Shown: piece after piece, positions 53,223 through 64,000 of the stretch
Layout of the letters: each line of letters begins with the position of its first letter
Position numbering within the stretch: position 1 is the stretch's first letter
From: Zygnema cylindricum
Taxonomy: Eukaryota; Streptophyta; Zygnematophyceae; Zygnematales; Zygnemataceae
Reading direction: 5' to 3'
DNA length: 64,000 nt
NCBI GenBank assembly: GCA_037447655.1
Contig: JBBHKE010002572.1
Span: forward strand, 62,001 to 126,000
The notes under the pieces: generated by a model
The model's input: the letters and a program-made list of their open reading frames with translations, nothing else
What the model was told of the DNA's origin: nothing
Databases searched by the model: none
Made by a program: the position numbers and the translations under genes

Positions 53223-56200
53223 CTCGTATTGCTCGAATCTCTGACGAGCGTAAGAGAGGTAGTCGAAATTGATATCTTCTCGCACCGCCTGGAGGAGAGA
53301 AAACGGAAAACGGAACGGGAACGGAAACAACAATGGCAAAGTCAGCGGCAAAGACAACGACAACGGAAACCGGGAAACAAAAGTGCAGAGAGAGCGAGAG
53401 AGGAGAGAGAGAGGGGAGAGAGAGAGAGGAGAAAGAAAGAGAGGAAGGAGGGAGGGAGCGAGGGAGAGAGAGAAGAGAAAAAGACAATATAGAAGTAAAA
53501 GCAATACTGGCAAAATATAACTCACCGAAATAATACCCCATAAGCCCCAATGCAGGTGACTCAATAGTACATATGGTTCGACTGATTCGACCAAATTTTC
53601 CACGTCCACCTTTTGTATCAAAAATCCATTTTCTGAACCAAAAGCAATAAGAAAACAAAAACATAAGAAAGCAAAAAATCAAGAACAAGAAAAAAACGAA
53701 CAACAAAAAATAAAAATAAAAAGGACAACAAACGAAAAAAAAAAAAAAGCACAGAGGGTTTATTATTAACAAACAAGATTTCAGGAACTTGTATGCATAC
53801 ATCCAGCAACTAACCTGCCCAAAAATTACGGGCAGAAATGGGAAAAAAATGGCTTACCTCCACTCTTCAAATACGCATCTACAAATCTAAACCGCTCCTC
53901 ATAATCTGCTCAAAACAAGGAAAAAAATAAAAAATACGTTAATTTATCGTATTAAACAAACAATTTTGCATTCTCAAAAAAAAAGATTCTGCAAAATACT
54001 AATTCAAATGTTTTTTTTTTTTTTAGTTTTTCGATGTCTTTTTTTTTTTTTTTTTAATCTATTGATTAACTTTTCATGCTGCATTTATCATTAGTTTCAA
54101 AGGAAATATTTTGCCAGTTTCAGTTCATATTCTCTTTCAGATTTCTCAATAGGTGTATTTAGGTTTTGTAACAGTCTTTTAACAATTTCATTTTTTTTCA
54201 GGTTCACGAAAATTATTTTTAAAGGGTTGAGCTTTGAGTTTTTCTTAGATTTTTTTACGTTTTTAGCGTTTGTCAAAAGGAAAAAAAAATCAGCTGAACA
54301 GGATATCTTTACGGTTTCTAAATTTTTTTATCAAAATCAAGGTTGTAAAGTATTCATAAAATTTCCTGATATTTGAGAATTTATCGATATTTGAGAATTG
54401 TATAAGTATTTTTTGGATCTGACTAGGATGTTTTTTCATAATCCAGAACATTTTTCAGTTTTTTTCTTATAAAGGCAAACAAAACAATATCTTCGTCGCT
54501 CAAAATTTACAGAAAGATATAACAAAAAAGCACCAAGAAAAAGAAAAAGCAATACAAGCTATTCAGTTCTTCACGTTTCTTATGGCTTGTAATTTTTTTT
54601 TTGAACTGACCGGGATATTTCCTGTAGTCCAAAAGATGTGGTTCCGGGGAGTGGTAGTCGGCTGCCATCTCACAAAAAAAGTTGGCGATGTCTAACTCTC
54701 GTGGATTAAATCCTGCATACTCGTAATCCTGGAAAAAAACAATATTATACAATCAAATTACTATCATTACTATTGTTACTATTTTATTACACAGTCAAAT
54801 TACTACCATCCTACACAATCATATCACTCACTCACACTATACTCTCATATTACACACTGATATTATACAATCGTAATATGCAATTATATTATACATTCAT
54901 ATTATACGATCATATTATACTATAACAATCGTATCATACAATCCTAGTATACAATTGTACTACACAATCATATGATACAATCGTATTACGAAACACAAAT
55001 AAAAACAATAATAACAAACATAGATGAGCAATAAGAGCAACATTGACACAGGTAAAAAGTAAACAACCAGAAAAAACAAGATAAAAATATAAATATAAAT
55101 AAAGGCTGAAGAAGAAAACAAACGTCGTTCCAATAAGAAATGACAAATCATAAACAAAAACGGTTCACTAGGATTTCTTAGGGTTATATATGAATAAACA
55201 AAAAAGATAACAGTAAAATAGAATAATGAAAGGTCAACAATAAAAATTAATCACTACAAATTGCCACCAAACTTTCAGGAAATTGGCTCAATTTTGAGTC
55301 AAACATGGTCAAACATTAGCCAAATGTCCGCAATTTCAGTCACACGCTATCAATTTTTACTCAAACATGGTTTATTTTAAGTCAAAGAAGGTGATTTTCA
55401 AGTAAAGAACGGTAAATTTCGAGTCAAATATGAGCAGAAGTGAGCAAAAAACGGTCGAAATTGAGCAAAAACTTGGTCAAATTCAGTCAACAACGGTTAA
55501 AAAAGGTATTAAAAAGGGCCCAAAAATCTCACTATAAAGTGTATAATCCCAGTTTTTTCCTCCCTCATAATATTTCCGTACTGAAGATCATTATGACAAA
55601 AAGCGATTTCCAGATTATTCTTGCTCGAAAAAATCGACTCGAGAAGGTCAATTTCCCCCTTGATTTTGGGCAGTCGGAAAATTTTTGCCTGCCCGAAACT
55701 GCTCACATTTATAGCTTCGTTCAGCCACCTCCTGCAATCCGGGCAGCCCCAAAAAAAGAATCATGTGAGAAAGGGAGAAAGGTTGAAACCAAAATAAACA
55801 GAGGTTGAAAGAGAGAAGCAGAGAAAGAGGGAGGGTGGGAACAGGATGAGGGAGGGTAGATAACTTTCTCTCCCTTTACATAAAAAAAAGGGGGGAGGGG
55901 AAGGGGAGCGGGGGAGAGGGGGAGAGGCAATTTCAATCTGAAAACATATAAGATGGTGAAATCAGAAGACATCGACTACTTTTCCTCTTCCCCACATTGT
56001 TCATATAGAAACAAACGAAACCACAAGAAGAGAGAGAGAGAGGGAGAGAGGGAGGGGAGGGATAGGGAGGAGGGAGGGAGGGAGGGAGGGAGGGAGAGAG
56101 AGCGAGAGAAACTTCAGGAAGAAAACTAAACCAGTCTAAACAAAACAAGAAAAACCTAAAGAACCGAACAAAAAAACAGGAAAAAACGTTACAAAAAAGG

Positions 56201-58999
56201 TCTTCAAAACCGAACTTTTCCATAGAATAATCGCACTTAGGTGTTTTCCACAGAACAAAATTCACCTGAGTCGGCTCCAAATTTGCGAAATTTTCGGCCC
56301 TCCGAGGTTGATTCGGTGAAATTTTTGCATTTTTTCGGCGATTTTAGCCGCAGTTTTTGGTTCCCGAAGGTCCTCTGCCGTCAGAGTCTGTTTCCTCACA
56401 AAAAGACAAAAAATTAGGGTTTGTTTTGCGGTATTTTAGGGTTTGAGGGCTTTAAAGGGTTCTTCAAACAAAACAACAAAAAGTTACACACAAAACAACA
56501 TAAAACTGAACCAAAAAGAAAAAAAATATAAATAGTTAAAGAGCCATGGAAACGACAATAAAAGGACTTTATCATCACTCCTCTCTCTCCTATCTTTCGT
56601 CTCTCCTCTCTCCTCTCTCTGCTCACTCTGCTCACACTCCTCTCCCCTCCCACTGAAAAACGAACCAAAGTGTTTGCAGAAAAAAAAAAAATCCTCTCCC
56701 GCTCACTCTCACTTTCTACTTCAACCCTCGCCTCCTCCCTCTCCATTTCCCTCTCCCTCAAACAACAACCCGACAAAAAAACAATGTACAGCAAAACCAA
56801 AAACCAAACTCCAAACCCAAAAACCCAAAAACCCAAAACCTGAAACCCGAAACCTGAAACTGAATACCCAAAACTCAAAACAGAAAAAAAAAAAAACATC
56901 CCCACCTGCCCGTCAATGTACTCCTCCAACCTTCCCTCGGGAAACTCTGCCCAAAGCTTCGGTCCCACACCTCTCCCGGCCATCATGGCAAAAGTTTCTG
57001 CCTCCTCCCTCCGGCAGAAGAACACAGCTCCCACGGTCCCTGCCAGCCTCAAAAGTACAGACATGCTGCCGATCCGTACCGCCTCGCCGCCAGCTGTCAG
57101 CCAATGGCAGGCGTACACCTGGCAAGGGAGGAGACCAAGATTAGTGTGGACTTTTTCTTTTTTTGAGGGAGAGGGGGGGGGAGGGGGAAAGGGAGAGGGA
57201 GAGGGCGAGGGAGAGGGAGAGAGGGAGAGAGAGAGAGAGGGAGAGAGAGATGGGGAAGAGAGAAAGTGGCTCAATCCCAGCCTTACACATTGCAATGTAT
57301 TCCGCAAATATGTAATTCCATACTATCTTCAAATCACACTCAGTAGCATTCCCGCACTGAATTTAAATTCACACTAAATCTAAATTCGCACTTTAATACT
57401 TTAGTCTTTCTTCTTTAATAGTGTTACTGATGTCAACTCACAACTCAAAGAATATGGACTCCATGGGACTCCAAAATCAAAGAAAAAAAACAAAAAGATG
57501 TATATGAATATGGAAAGATGCAAAATGTACACAAAAGGACACATCATGTATCAGAATTTAACGTATTAAAAAAGAATTAAACCCAATATAGGTAGTATTG
57601 ACCGTCCATATTTATAGCCAAAAAAATTGAATATATCCACAGTAAATTACAGCCATTTGGACAAAAGCAAAAAACATAAAAAACAGACTCAGTACTCACC
57701 AGATTAACATATATAAAACTCTTTATCCAATTGTATGGATGCATGTCAAATACTGCACCCTCGTCATCTCATAAACCTTAGAACGCACTAAAAGACACCC
57801 AAAATTCACTGAAAAATACCCAAACACACCACCCAGAACACACTGGAAAACACCCAAACGCACTAAGAAACCCAAATCGCACATACAAAATATCCAAACG
57901 CACTAAAAGGCAGCAGAATTACTTCAGTTCACATTACTTCTCTTTCCTTTTCATCACCACTGTATCAAAAATTCCTCTCAATTACACCAAAAATCATCAT
58001 TTTTTCCTCAAATTACACATAGATACTCCATGATACCTCTAACTCGCACCAAAAAATGACATTTCCCATCAAAATTACTTCAGAGAATGTTAAAAAACTA
58101 AGACCTTCTGATTCTTGAAAGTCAAAAAAAAAAAACTACCCCCCACCAAAAAAAAAACTCCTCAAGTCCCTCGAAAATCACACAAAAAAATCTAAAAAGA
58201 AAAGGATTTACTCTTTCCCTCCCTCCACTCCACTCTAATTCCCATAGAAAAGCTCATCAAAATTACCAAAAGGGCCAAAGAAAAAAACATAAATTCAACC
58301 AGTTTTAAAGATTACCCTCTCATTCCTTCCAAATCTCAGCAAATCTCTCCTTTCTTATTCAATTGTACCTCTTTTTTTCCCCAATTAACCCAAGAATTTT
58401 CCTCTTTCACCACAATTACACCTAAAATTCCCAAAAAAAAACCAGTTTCTCTTTCAAAATTTACCCAAAAAGTCCATCTTTCCACCTTAGATTCACCTAA
58501 TCCCTCCAATATACTCCTAAATTTCCCAAAATATTCCTCAAATTTCCCCCAAAATCCCCCAAATTATCCCCTAAATCTCCCCTAATTCCCTCTAAACCCC
58601 CTTAATTTCCCCTGATTCCCCCCAATCACCCTACTTTCCCTTCAATTTAAAACTCCTGAAGAAAATTTCCCTAATTTCCCCCGAATTCCCCTAATTCCCC
58701 CAATTTCCCGCCAATTTTCCCAATTTCCTGCCCTAATTGCCCTCCCGATCCACTCTAATTCCGTTGTGTCCCACCTTGTTGCTCATGGCCCCGCTCATGG
58801 CTTCCAGAGCCAGAAGGTCGCCGTCTTGCACGTGCGGCCAGAGCTTCCTACTGGTGCTCGCAAGCGCCTGAAGAGCCGATTCAGGAATCTCATCCTGGTC
58901 GCCGACCGATTCGGGTTCAATTGGGACGAGACACGTGGCATCATCTTGAAGACGGAAGGTGGCAGAAGGGAGGGGAAGGAGAACGGGAGCTTCGGACAT
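53151..58999 (-). CDS. CK: Choline kinase (choline/ethanolamine kinase family)
   Basis: Cytosolic enzyme phosphorylating choline with ATP, first step of the CDP-choline route to phosphatidylcholine. Exons: 58999-58775, 57118-56906, 56387-56266, 55731-55533, 54728-54611, 53905-53858, 53632-53526, 53288-53151; all in phase, 389 residues. Features in order: [13 protein letters not shown] near residue 70 (the GAMTN-type nucleotide loop), [30 protein letters not shown], the catalytic Brenner motif [32 protein letters not shown] with the metal-binding Asp, [17 protein letters not shown], then [12 protein letters not shown] and [18 protein letters not shown]. These match plant choline kinases better than plant ethanolamine kinases, whose motif reads AHNDLLSGN. 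A short tail ([14 protein letters not shown]) follows. Introns are rich in different simple repeats. The gene seems intact; choline versus ethanolamine preference is inferred from sequence only. Confidence 0.93.
53393..53490. repeat. GAGA-rich tract in last choline kinase intron
   Basis: GAGAGAGAGGAG and GGAGGGAGGGAGC runs, purine only on the plus strand, between exons 53632-53526 and 53288-53151. Confidence 0.85.
54735..54990. repeat. Degenerate AT-rich tandem repeat (AATCATATTATACA-like)
   Basis: Many loose copies of a 10-14 base unit such as CAATCATATTATAC in the intron upstream of exon 54728-54611. Confidence 0.7.
55262..55505. repeat. Degenerate minisatellite with GTCAAA/AACGGT words
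   Basis: About ten loose units of 20-24 bases such as TTGAGTCAAACATGGTCAAA and AAACGGTCGAAATTGAGCAA. It lies in the intron just after exon 55731-55533. Confidence 0.65.
55830..56110. repeat. G/A-rich tracts in choline kinase intron
   Basis: GGGGAGGGGAAGGGGAGCGG near 55890 and a (GGGA)n run near 56070-56095, both purine-rich on the plus strand, in the intron between exons 56387-56266 and 55731-55533. Confidence 0.8.
56577..56895. repeat. CT-rich tract followed by AACCCAAA repeats
   Basis: 56577-56760 is CTCTCC-rich; 56790-56885 is a run of AAACCCAAAAACCCAAAACC-like units. Both lie in the intron between exons 57118-56906 and 56387-56266. Confidence 0.75.
57165..57256. repeat. GGGAGA-rich microsatellite in choline kinase intron 1
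   Basis: GAGGGAGAGGGGGGG, GGGAGAGGGAGAGG and AGAGAGAGAGAGGG runs just upstream of exon 2 on the transcript. Apparent L/S/P proteins over it are artefacts. Confidence 0.9.
57770..58740. repeat. Intron 1 with CACCCAAACGCACTAAAA and CCCTAATTTCCCC repeats
   Basis: 57775-57910 has loose copies of CACCCAAACGCACTAAA; 58490-58740 has many CCTAATTTCCCC/AATTCCCC units. The remainder of the intron is AT-rich and carries no exon that I can see. Confidence 0.7.
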
Positions 59000-60180
59000 G
59001 GTTGACACGTGGCGTGACGTCAAGAAGAGAATACGGGAATGGGGAAACTCTAGGGACTGCAGGCGAGAGGAGAAGAGAGAAAAAAGAAAAGTGAGAAAAA
59101 AAAATCTTCTCCGTTTTTTCATCTTTAAAGATTCTCGTGTCATTTTTTTATTTTTTTTTTAGTGTGAATGGAGGTGCCCGAGTTACCGGTCAGAAGGAAA
59201 AGATTCAGCCGCAAACTGAATCATATGCGGCTCTGCAAACCGTCCGATTGAAATCGTACGGAAAGGAAGTTTTGAATCTGGACGCATGAAATTAGAATCG
59301 TTACCAGATGACAGGTGGCAGGTATGGCGAAAGCGTGGCAGACGTACATTCTGACGATACAAAATGTCGGCGCGTTTCCATTCGCTGAGGTGACATGTTG
59401 TCACAATGCAACTTCGCGGTGACTGCCAATAGCGGTGTAGCGTAGGACGTAAAAAACGGTACAGCAAACAAAAGCGTTTAAAAGACTTACTGTACTATAC
59501 TGTACTGTACTTCGGAAGGTACGAGAATGAAACGGACCGGAGACTTTTGCATCATTTCAGCACATAGTTCAAAAGTGGCGTTTTTATGGTAGGCCTTTGG
59601 TCGGCGCCTTTATCGTAAGTTGTGTTATGGGCTTTTCATGTGATCTTCTTAGATCGCTACTTTGATCAGCGACCGTCCGATCGTCCGAATCTGACGGTGA
59701 AAATACTTTTTTTTGGTCCGAATGTTTTAATTGGTCCGAATAGGTCCGAATACAATATGGGTCTTAAGGTCATATTGTATGTTTTGCATACAATAGGCAT
59801 ATTGTATGGGCCTACTTTCACCTACTTTTGAACTATGTTCCAGCAGTCATGGAAGAATCATCCGAGAAAATGGTCGTCTAGCAAAAATGAAGAGTGTTAA
59901 TTCGACAGCATGTCATTCTCTCTAACTTCGAGAAGCCAAGTCTACAAAAAAAAGATACTCTATGCTTTGACACGTATATATCTTCAATTTGTTAGAACTG
60001 ACAAACATTTTATATGATCTATGAAATGACAGTAAAAAACTAAAAACACACCGTATACCGCAATCAGCGTTCTGTTTTCTTCACCACTTCAAATCTATTC
60101 TCCGCGGGACGGTTCCAATTGCACCGTCGGATACTCACATTCCGATTGGCTGTATGCAGTTTCAAATTGGACGTCTAAGG
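59000..60180. other. Choline kinase upstream region
   Basis: 59000-59160 is probably 5' leader and promoter of choline kinase, with a T-rich tract at 59100-59160. 59480-59520 has CTGTACTATACTGTACTGTA repeats. 59680-59830 has repeated GGTCCGAAT words. No gene recognised. Confidence 0.55.
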
Positions 60181-60188
60181 GTATTTTC

Positions 60189-60624
60189 TAGGGTTGTGTA
60201 TCGGTAAGGATTTGCCGATAACCGATATGGGCCTTTTTTCGGGTAGCCGATAATCGATATATCGGTACGGAAATATATGTACGGGCCGTACATATAAAAG
60301 TACGTCCATCATAAACGTAAATCATGAACAAAAATAAACATACTGAGTTGCCTACCAATCATATCATTTGTACATGCCGAAAGTACAATAGCCGGCATAA
60401 GATATGTACGACTTCAGTACGGCTCCAGATAAAAAGATGTACCTTTCACATCCGACATTATGGCTTGTCCCTTTATTCCTTGGGATCCACTGGAAACCTG
60501 CCACGTGTATTACGGACAAAAAGTACAGAAAGTACAAATATATCGGTAGCTCTGACCGTTCGATAACCGATAACTATCGATATCGGTGTTATCGCGATAA
60601 CTTTTTTACCAATACACAACACTA
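60189..60624. mobile_element. hAT-like non-autonomous element, 436 bp, perfect 8-bp duplication
   Basis: Ends TAGGGTTGTGTATCGGTAA and ACCAATACACAACACTA, flanked by GTATTTTC on both sides (60181-60188 and 60625-60632). An exact 8-bp duplication fits hAT. The interior has CCGATATATCG-type palindromes and GTACGG words. Relatives: 50206 (truncated) and 62055. Confidence 0.9.
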
Positions 60625-61292
60625 GTATTTTCGTATGTAACCGAAACTTAGTCTTGTTACTTTGTTTTTTAGCGAAGATTCTCCGTACAACTTTCACAGC
60701 ATTCGGATGTAAACGCAAATAACTTGCCACTTAAAAAAAGTGACTTACGTAGACGTGTACGAAGAATTGTGACAAATGAAGTGGTACATAAAATGAGGCG
60801 AAACTTCCACTCAGCTTCAATTTGAGGCGTTTCTCCGCACGCTGTACAATTTTTGTGACTTCGTAATGTCCGTACGCCACATTGTCGACGTGTTGAAACC
60901 ATAAAATACCTTTCGATGTCGCACAGAATTTGAGGTTTCGTTTTTCGTCTTGCCACTTGCCGACAGGTGGCCAATATTTTCCATACGCCGCATGTGTGAA
61001 GACACGTGTTTTTGAGAGAGACAGCCCCTTTACGAAAATCAGCGCACGCAAAACATTACGCACAAGTTGGAAACGTGCAGTGTGTTTTTTTTTTGGTACT
61101 CCGCGCACAAAAATTGTAAAAAACTTCAGACACGTGCTAAAATGTCTACCTATTCGCTCACCTTATTGGACTTTATTTCAAATCACCTCGCGAGGTGATT
61201 TGATGTAAAGTTTGAACATGTGTTGAAATGACGCGAAAGTGGGTCTAAATGCGCTAAACGACAAATTCTATCACGCTAGACGACAAACTACT

Positions 61293-61535
61293 ATACGTAT
61301 AAAGTTTGAAGGTAATACAACTTGTACGGTGGAAATTTCTATTTTTTGGTACGTCTGCGGATTTTCTCGTTTTTTTCTAAGTTATGGCGGACAACGACAA
61401 AAAAATAACAACTTGTACAGTTATTTTTTTGTCGTTGTCCGCCATAACTTAGAAAAAAACGAGAAAATCCGCAGCCGTACCAAAAAATAGAAATTACCAC
61501 CGTACAAGCTGCGCTACCCTGAAACTTTATACGTA
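61293..61535. repeat. Central hairpin of the fold-back element, about 115-bp stem
   Basis: TATTTTTTGGTACG, CGGATTTTCTCGTTTTTTTC and TAAGTTATGGCGGACAACGA on the left recur as near-exact reverse complements on the right, separated by about 12 bases. It is the most perfect part of the palindrome. A transcript would fold into one long double strand. Confidence 0.9.
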
Positions 61536-61540
61536 CAGTA

Positions 61541-61757
61541 CACTGCCAATCGCTATTAGCGTTGTGTACGCTAATACTGTCCCACTTAATTTTTTTTTAA
61601 TTCTCAAATAGAATTATCCACACTATTTAAAAAAAACCCTAATTCCTAATTAGAGTAATCCATTTCTTCGAAAATTTCCAAATTCCCAATTAGCGTAAAC
61701 CACGCTAATTATTCGTATACGCTAAAGAAACTTCTACGCTAATAGCGATTGGCGGTG
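61541..61757. mobile_element. MITE nested in fold-back element, 217 bp
   Basis: Left end CACTGCCAATCGCTATTAGC and right end GCTAATAGCGATTGGCGGTG, TA on both sides (61539-61540, 61758-61759). Almost the same sequence as the copy at 26032-26247, with only scattered changes. Removing it restores the palindrome, so it inserted later. Confidence 0.9.
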
Positions 61758-62054
61758 TAGTTTGTCGTCTAGAGCGATAAAATTTATCGTTTAGCGCATT
61801 TCGACCCACTTTCGCGTCCTTTCAACACATGTTCAAACTTTACATAAAATCACCTCGTGAGGTGATTTGAAATAAAGTCCCATAAGGTGAGCCAATAGGC
61901 AGACACAGTCGCACGTGTATGAAGCTTTTTACAATTTTTGTGCGCGGAGTACCAAAAAAAAAACACACTGCACGTTTCCAGCCTGTGCGTAATGTTTTGC
62001 GTGCGCTGATTTTCGTACAAAGGCCGTCTCTCTTAAAAACACGTGCCTTCACAC

Positions 62055-62943
62055 TAGTGTTGTGTATCGGTAAGCATTTACCCATAACCGATATGGACCT
62101 TTTTTCGGGTTCCCAATAATCGACATATTGGTTCGATATATCGCTATCGGTCTTATCGCCGATAAGTAACCCATAATATCGGATACTTGTCGGCGATAAC
62201 ACCGATAACGCAAAATTATCGGCGATAAATGTACGGTCCGTGCATATAGTTTTACGGCATGTATACTAAGCTGTACGTCTTATTCCTCGGACGCGCAGAA
62301 AGTACAGTAGCCGCCATGACGTTTGTACGGTTTTGGTACGGATCCAATATAAATTGCGTACCTTTCACATCAAACGCCATAGATATGTCCCTTTATTCCT
62401 TGGGATCCACTTGATACCTGCCACGTGTCAATCTGTTAGCTTTTTTGGCGTAAGCTGCCAAAAGAGCCATTCTGGGATGCCAACGCTCACTTTGGCCGTC
62501 CGCTCGTACTTGTTAATTCCAAGTCGTCCGTTCAATTCCACAGGCGCGCAAAATATTATTTTGCGTCCGTTGTACTTTGTGTCCACCGTTTTTTTTTCCG
62601 TTCCATGTTCACCTGTTTTTCTGTAAATTCCGTACGTCGTCGTAAAAATATTTTGCCCAATTAACCGGCCAACGTTTTCTGTGCTGAGTTGTACGTAATT
62701 TTTTTTAGTTAAATAGTTACGGAACAGATTCGTACATGTGGCTTGCCATGCTATATAATGTATATAGTATAATACAGTATTTAATAAGGTAATATATTAT
62801 GCGTACTATATATTTTTATAGTTATCGCCGATATGGAATTTGTTGGTCTTGGATCAATTTATCGATACCTCTGACCGTTCGATAACCGATAACTATCGGT
62901 ATCGGTGTTATTCCGATAAGTTATTTACCGATACACAACACTA
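62055..62943. mobile_element. hAT-like element nested in fold-back element, 889 bp
   Basis: Ends TAGTGTTGTGTATCGGTAAG and TTACCGATACACAACACTA; exact 8-bp duplication CTTCACAC at 62047-62054 and 62944-62951. It shares CCTTTATTCCTTGGGATCCA, CCTGCCACGTGT and CTGACCGTTCGATAACCG with 60189-60624. The duplicated CTTCACAC belongs to the host arm (compare TGTGTGAAGACACGTG in the other arms), which shows the insertion point directly. Confidence 0.92.
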
Positions 62944-63309
62944 CTTCACACATACGGCGTATGAAATATACTGGCCACTTATCGGCAAGTGGGAGAAGAA
63001 ACACAAACCCGCAAATTCAAAGGTATTTTAGGGTTTTGACAAGTCGACAATGTGGCGTACGGAAATTACGAAGTCACAAAATTTGTACAGCGTGTAGAGC
63101 AAACGCCTCAAATTCAAACCGAGTGGAAGTTTTGCCTTATATTGTGTACTACTTCATTTGTTACATTTCTTCGTACACCTCTATGTAAGTCACCTATTTA
63201 AGTGACAAGCTATTTGCGTTTACATCCGAATGCTCTAAAAGCTGTTCGGAGAATCTTCGCTAAGAAACAAACTAGCAAGAATAAGTTTCGGTTACATGCG
63301 AAAGAACCG

Positions 63310-64000
63310 AAAGTACCTTTACGGTACTTTCGCATGTAGCCGAAACTTAGTCTTGCTACTTTGTTTTTTAGCGAAGATTCTCCGTACAACTTTCAAAGCA
63401 TTCGGATGTAAACGCAAATAACTTGTCAATTAAAAAAATGACTTACATAGACGTGTACGAAACATTGCGACAGATGAAGTGGTATACAAAATGAGGTGAA
63501 ACTTCCACTATGCTTCAATTTGAGGCGTTTTTCCGCACGCTGTACAATTTTTGTGACTTCGTAATGTCCGTACGCCATATTATCGACGTGTCGAAACCTT
63601 GAAATGCCTTTCGCTGTCGCACAAAAATGCGGTTTTGTTTTGCGTCATCCCACTTGTCGATAGGTGGCCAATGTTTATCATAAGTCGTAGGTGTGAAGAC
63701 ACGTGTTTTTGAGAGAGACAACCCATGTACGAAAATCAACGCACGAAAATAATAGCCATAGGCTAGAATCGTGCAGTGTGTTTTTTTTTTGGTACTCCGC
63801 ACACAAAAATTGTAAAAAACTTAAAACACGTGCGACATTGTTTGCTTATTCGCTCACCTTATAAGAATTTATTTCAAAACACCTCGTGAGGTGATTTGAT
63901 ATAAAGTTTGAACATTTGTTGATAGAACGCGAAAGTGGGAGGAAATGCGCTAGACGACAAATTGTATCGCGCTAGACAACAAACTATTGTAGGTATATAG
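63310..64000. mobile_element. Arm of a second fold-back element, cut by window edge
   Basis: In the same orientation as the left arm 60626-61293 and collinear with it: GCATGTAGCCGAAACTTAGT, GTAAACGCAAATAACTTG, GAGGCGTTTTTCCGCACGCT, GACACGTGTTTTTGAGAGAG and CACCTCGTGAGGTGATTTGA. It stops at the window end just before where the central hairpin would begin. About 25 bases separate it from the first element, with a short GGTACTTTCGCATG palindrome at the junction. Confidence 0.85.

Larger units (their letters stand above)
60626..63304. mobile_element. Large palindromic fold-back element with two nested insertions
   Basis: Left arm 60626-61407 is the near reverse complement of the right arm 61420-63304 once a MITE (61539-61759) and a hAT-like element with its duplication (62055-62951) are removed; each arm is then about 770-780 bases. 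The centre is a short loop (AACTTGTACA region) near 61408-61419. Outer ends read TTTCGTATGTAACCGAAAC and its reverse complement. Landmarks mirrored in both arms: CACCTCGCGAGGTG or its variant, GCGCGGAGTACCAAAAAA, ACACGTGTTTTTGAGAGAG-like sequence and ACATTGTCGACGTGT-like sequence. No transposase recognised. Confidence 0.85.

Noticed and set aside
55721-57307. Long S/L/P-rich frames over choline kinase introns
   Set aside because: Artefacts of GAGA and GGGA repeats; the choline kinase exons explain the real coding.

Overview
The window reads as nuclear DNA of a green plant lineage, most likely a streptophyte alga or an early-diverging land plant. It carries a nuclear phosphoribulokinase gene with a plastid-targeting N-terminus and the light-regulation cysteines, a plant-type CDKG kinase ending in GGLFG, a plant-like TRAPPC8/TRS85, a longin R-SNARE and a choline kinase. 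All five genes are split by many GT-AG introns. The space between and inside them is full of small DNA transposons, simple repeats and one dead Copia element. I cannot fix the species.

Layout. 1-6361 (+): the 3' six exons of a CDKG/CDK11-like kinase whose 5' part lies outside the window. 8015-25978 (-): a TRAPPC8/TRS85 gene with 27 exons found, tiling about 1,403 residues. 26-29 kb: a near-intact MITE just upstream of that gene, an unrecognised plus-strand ORF, a truncated MITE and a minisatellite. 29662-32969 (-): a VAMP7-class longin R-SNARE gene in which I cannot find the exon for the central SNARE motif. 34.7-36.3 kb: a hAT-like non-autonomous element, a larger MITE and a TA repeat. 38475-40520 (-): phosphoribulokinase. 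42.3-46.6 kb (+): a degenerate Copia retrotransposon with its one LTR between pol and gag. 48-51.3 kb: nested and truncated transposons around a decayed 25S rRNA fragment. 53151-58999 (-): choline kinase with simple-repeat-rich introns. 60.2-64 kb: a large palindromic (fold-back) element carrying two later transposon insertions, beside the arm of a second copy.

The genes do not form an operon-like system. They are separate housekeeping functions: cell-cycle or splicing-linked kinase, vesicle tethering, membrane fusion, Calvin-cycle enzyme, phosphatidylcholine synthesis. TRAPPC8 and the R-SNARE both act in membrane traffic and are neighbours on the same strand, which may be chance.

The strongest novelty is in the repeats. 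One family of short elements flanked by TA (ends CACCG.../...CGGTG, followed inside by ATTAGTGT or ATTAGCG-like blocks) sits in many introns. A second family has TAGTGTTG ends and 8-bp target duplications, as in hAT elements. These are nested in one another and in a palindrome of about 1.55 kb, so relative insertion order can be read. Exon joins were worked out by hand from reading frame, splice signals and remembered family conservation; no alignment was run.
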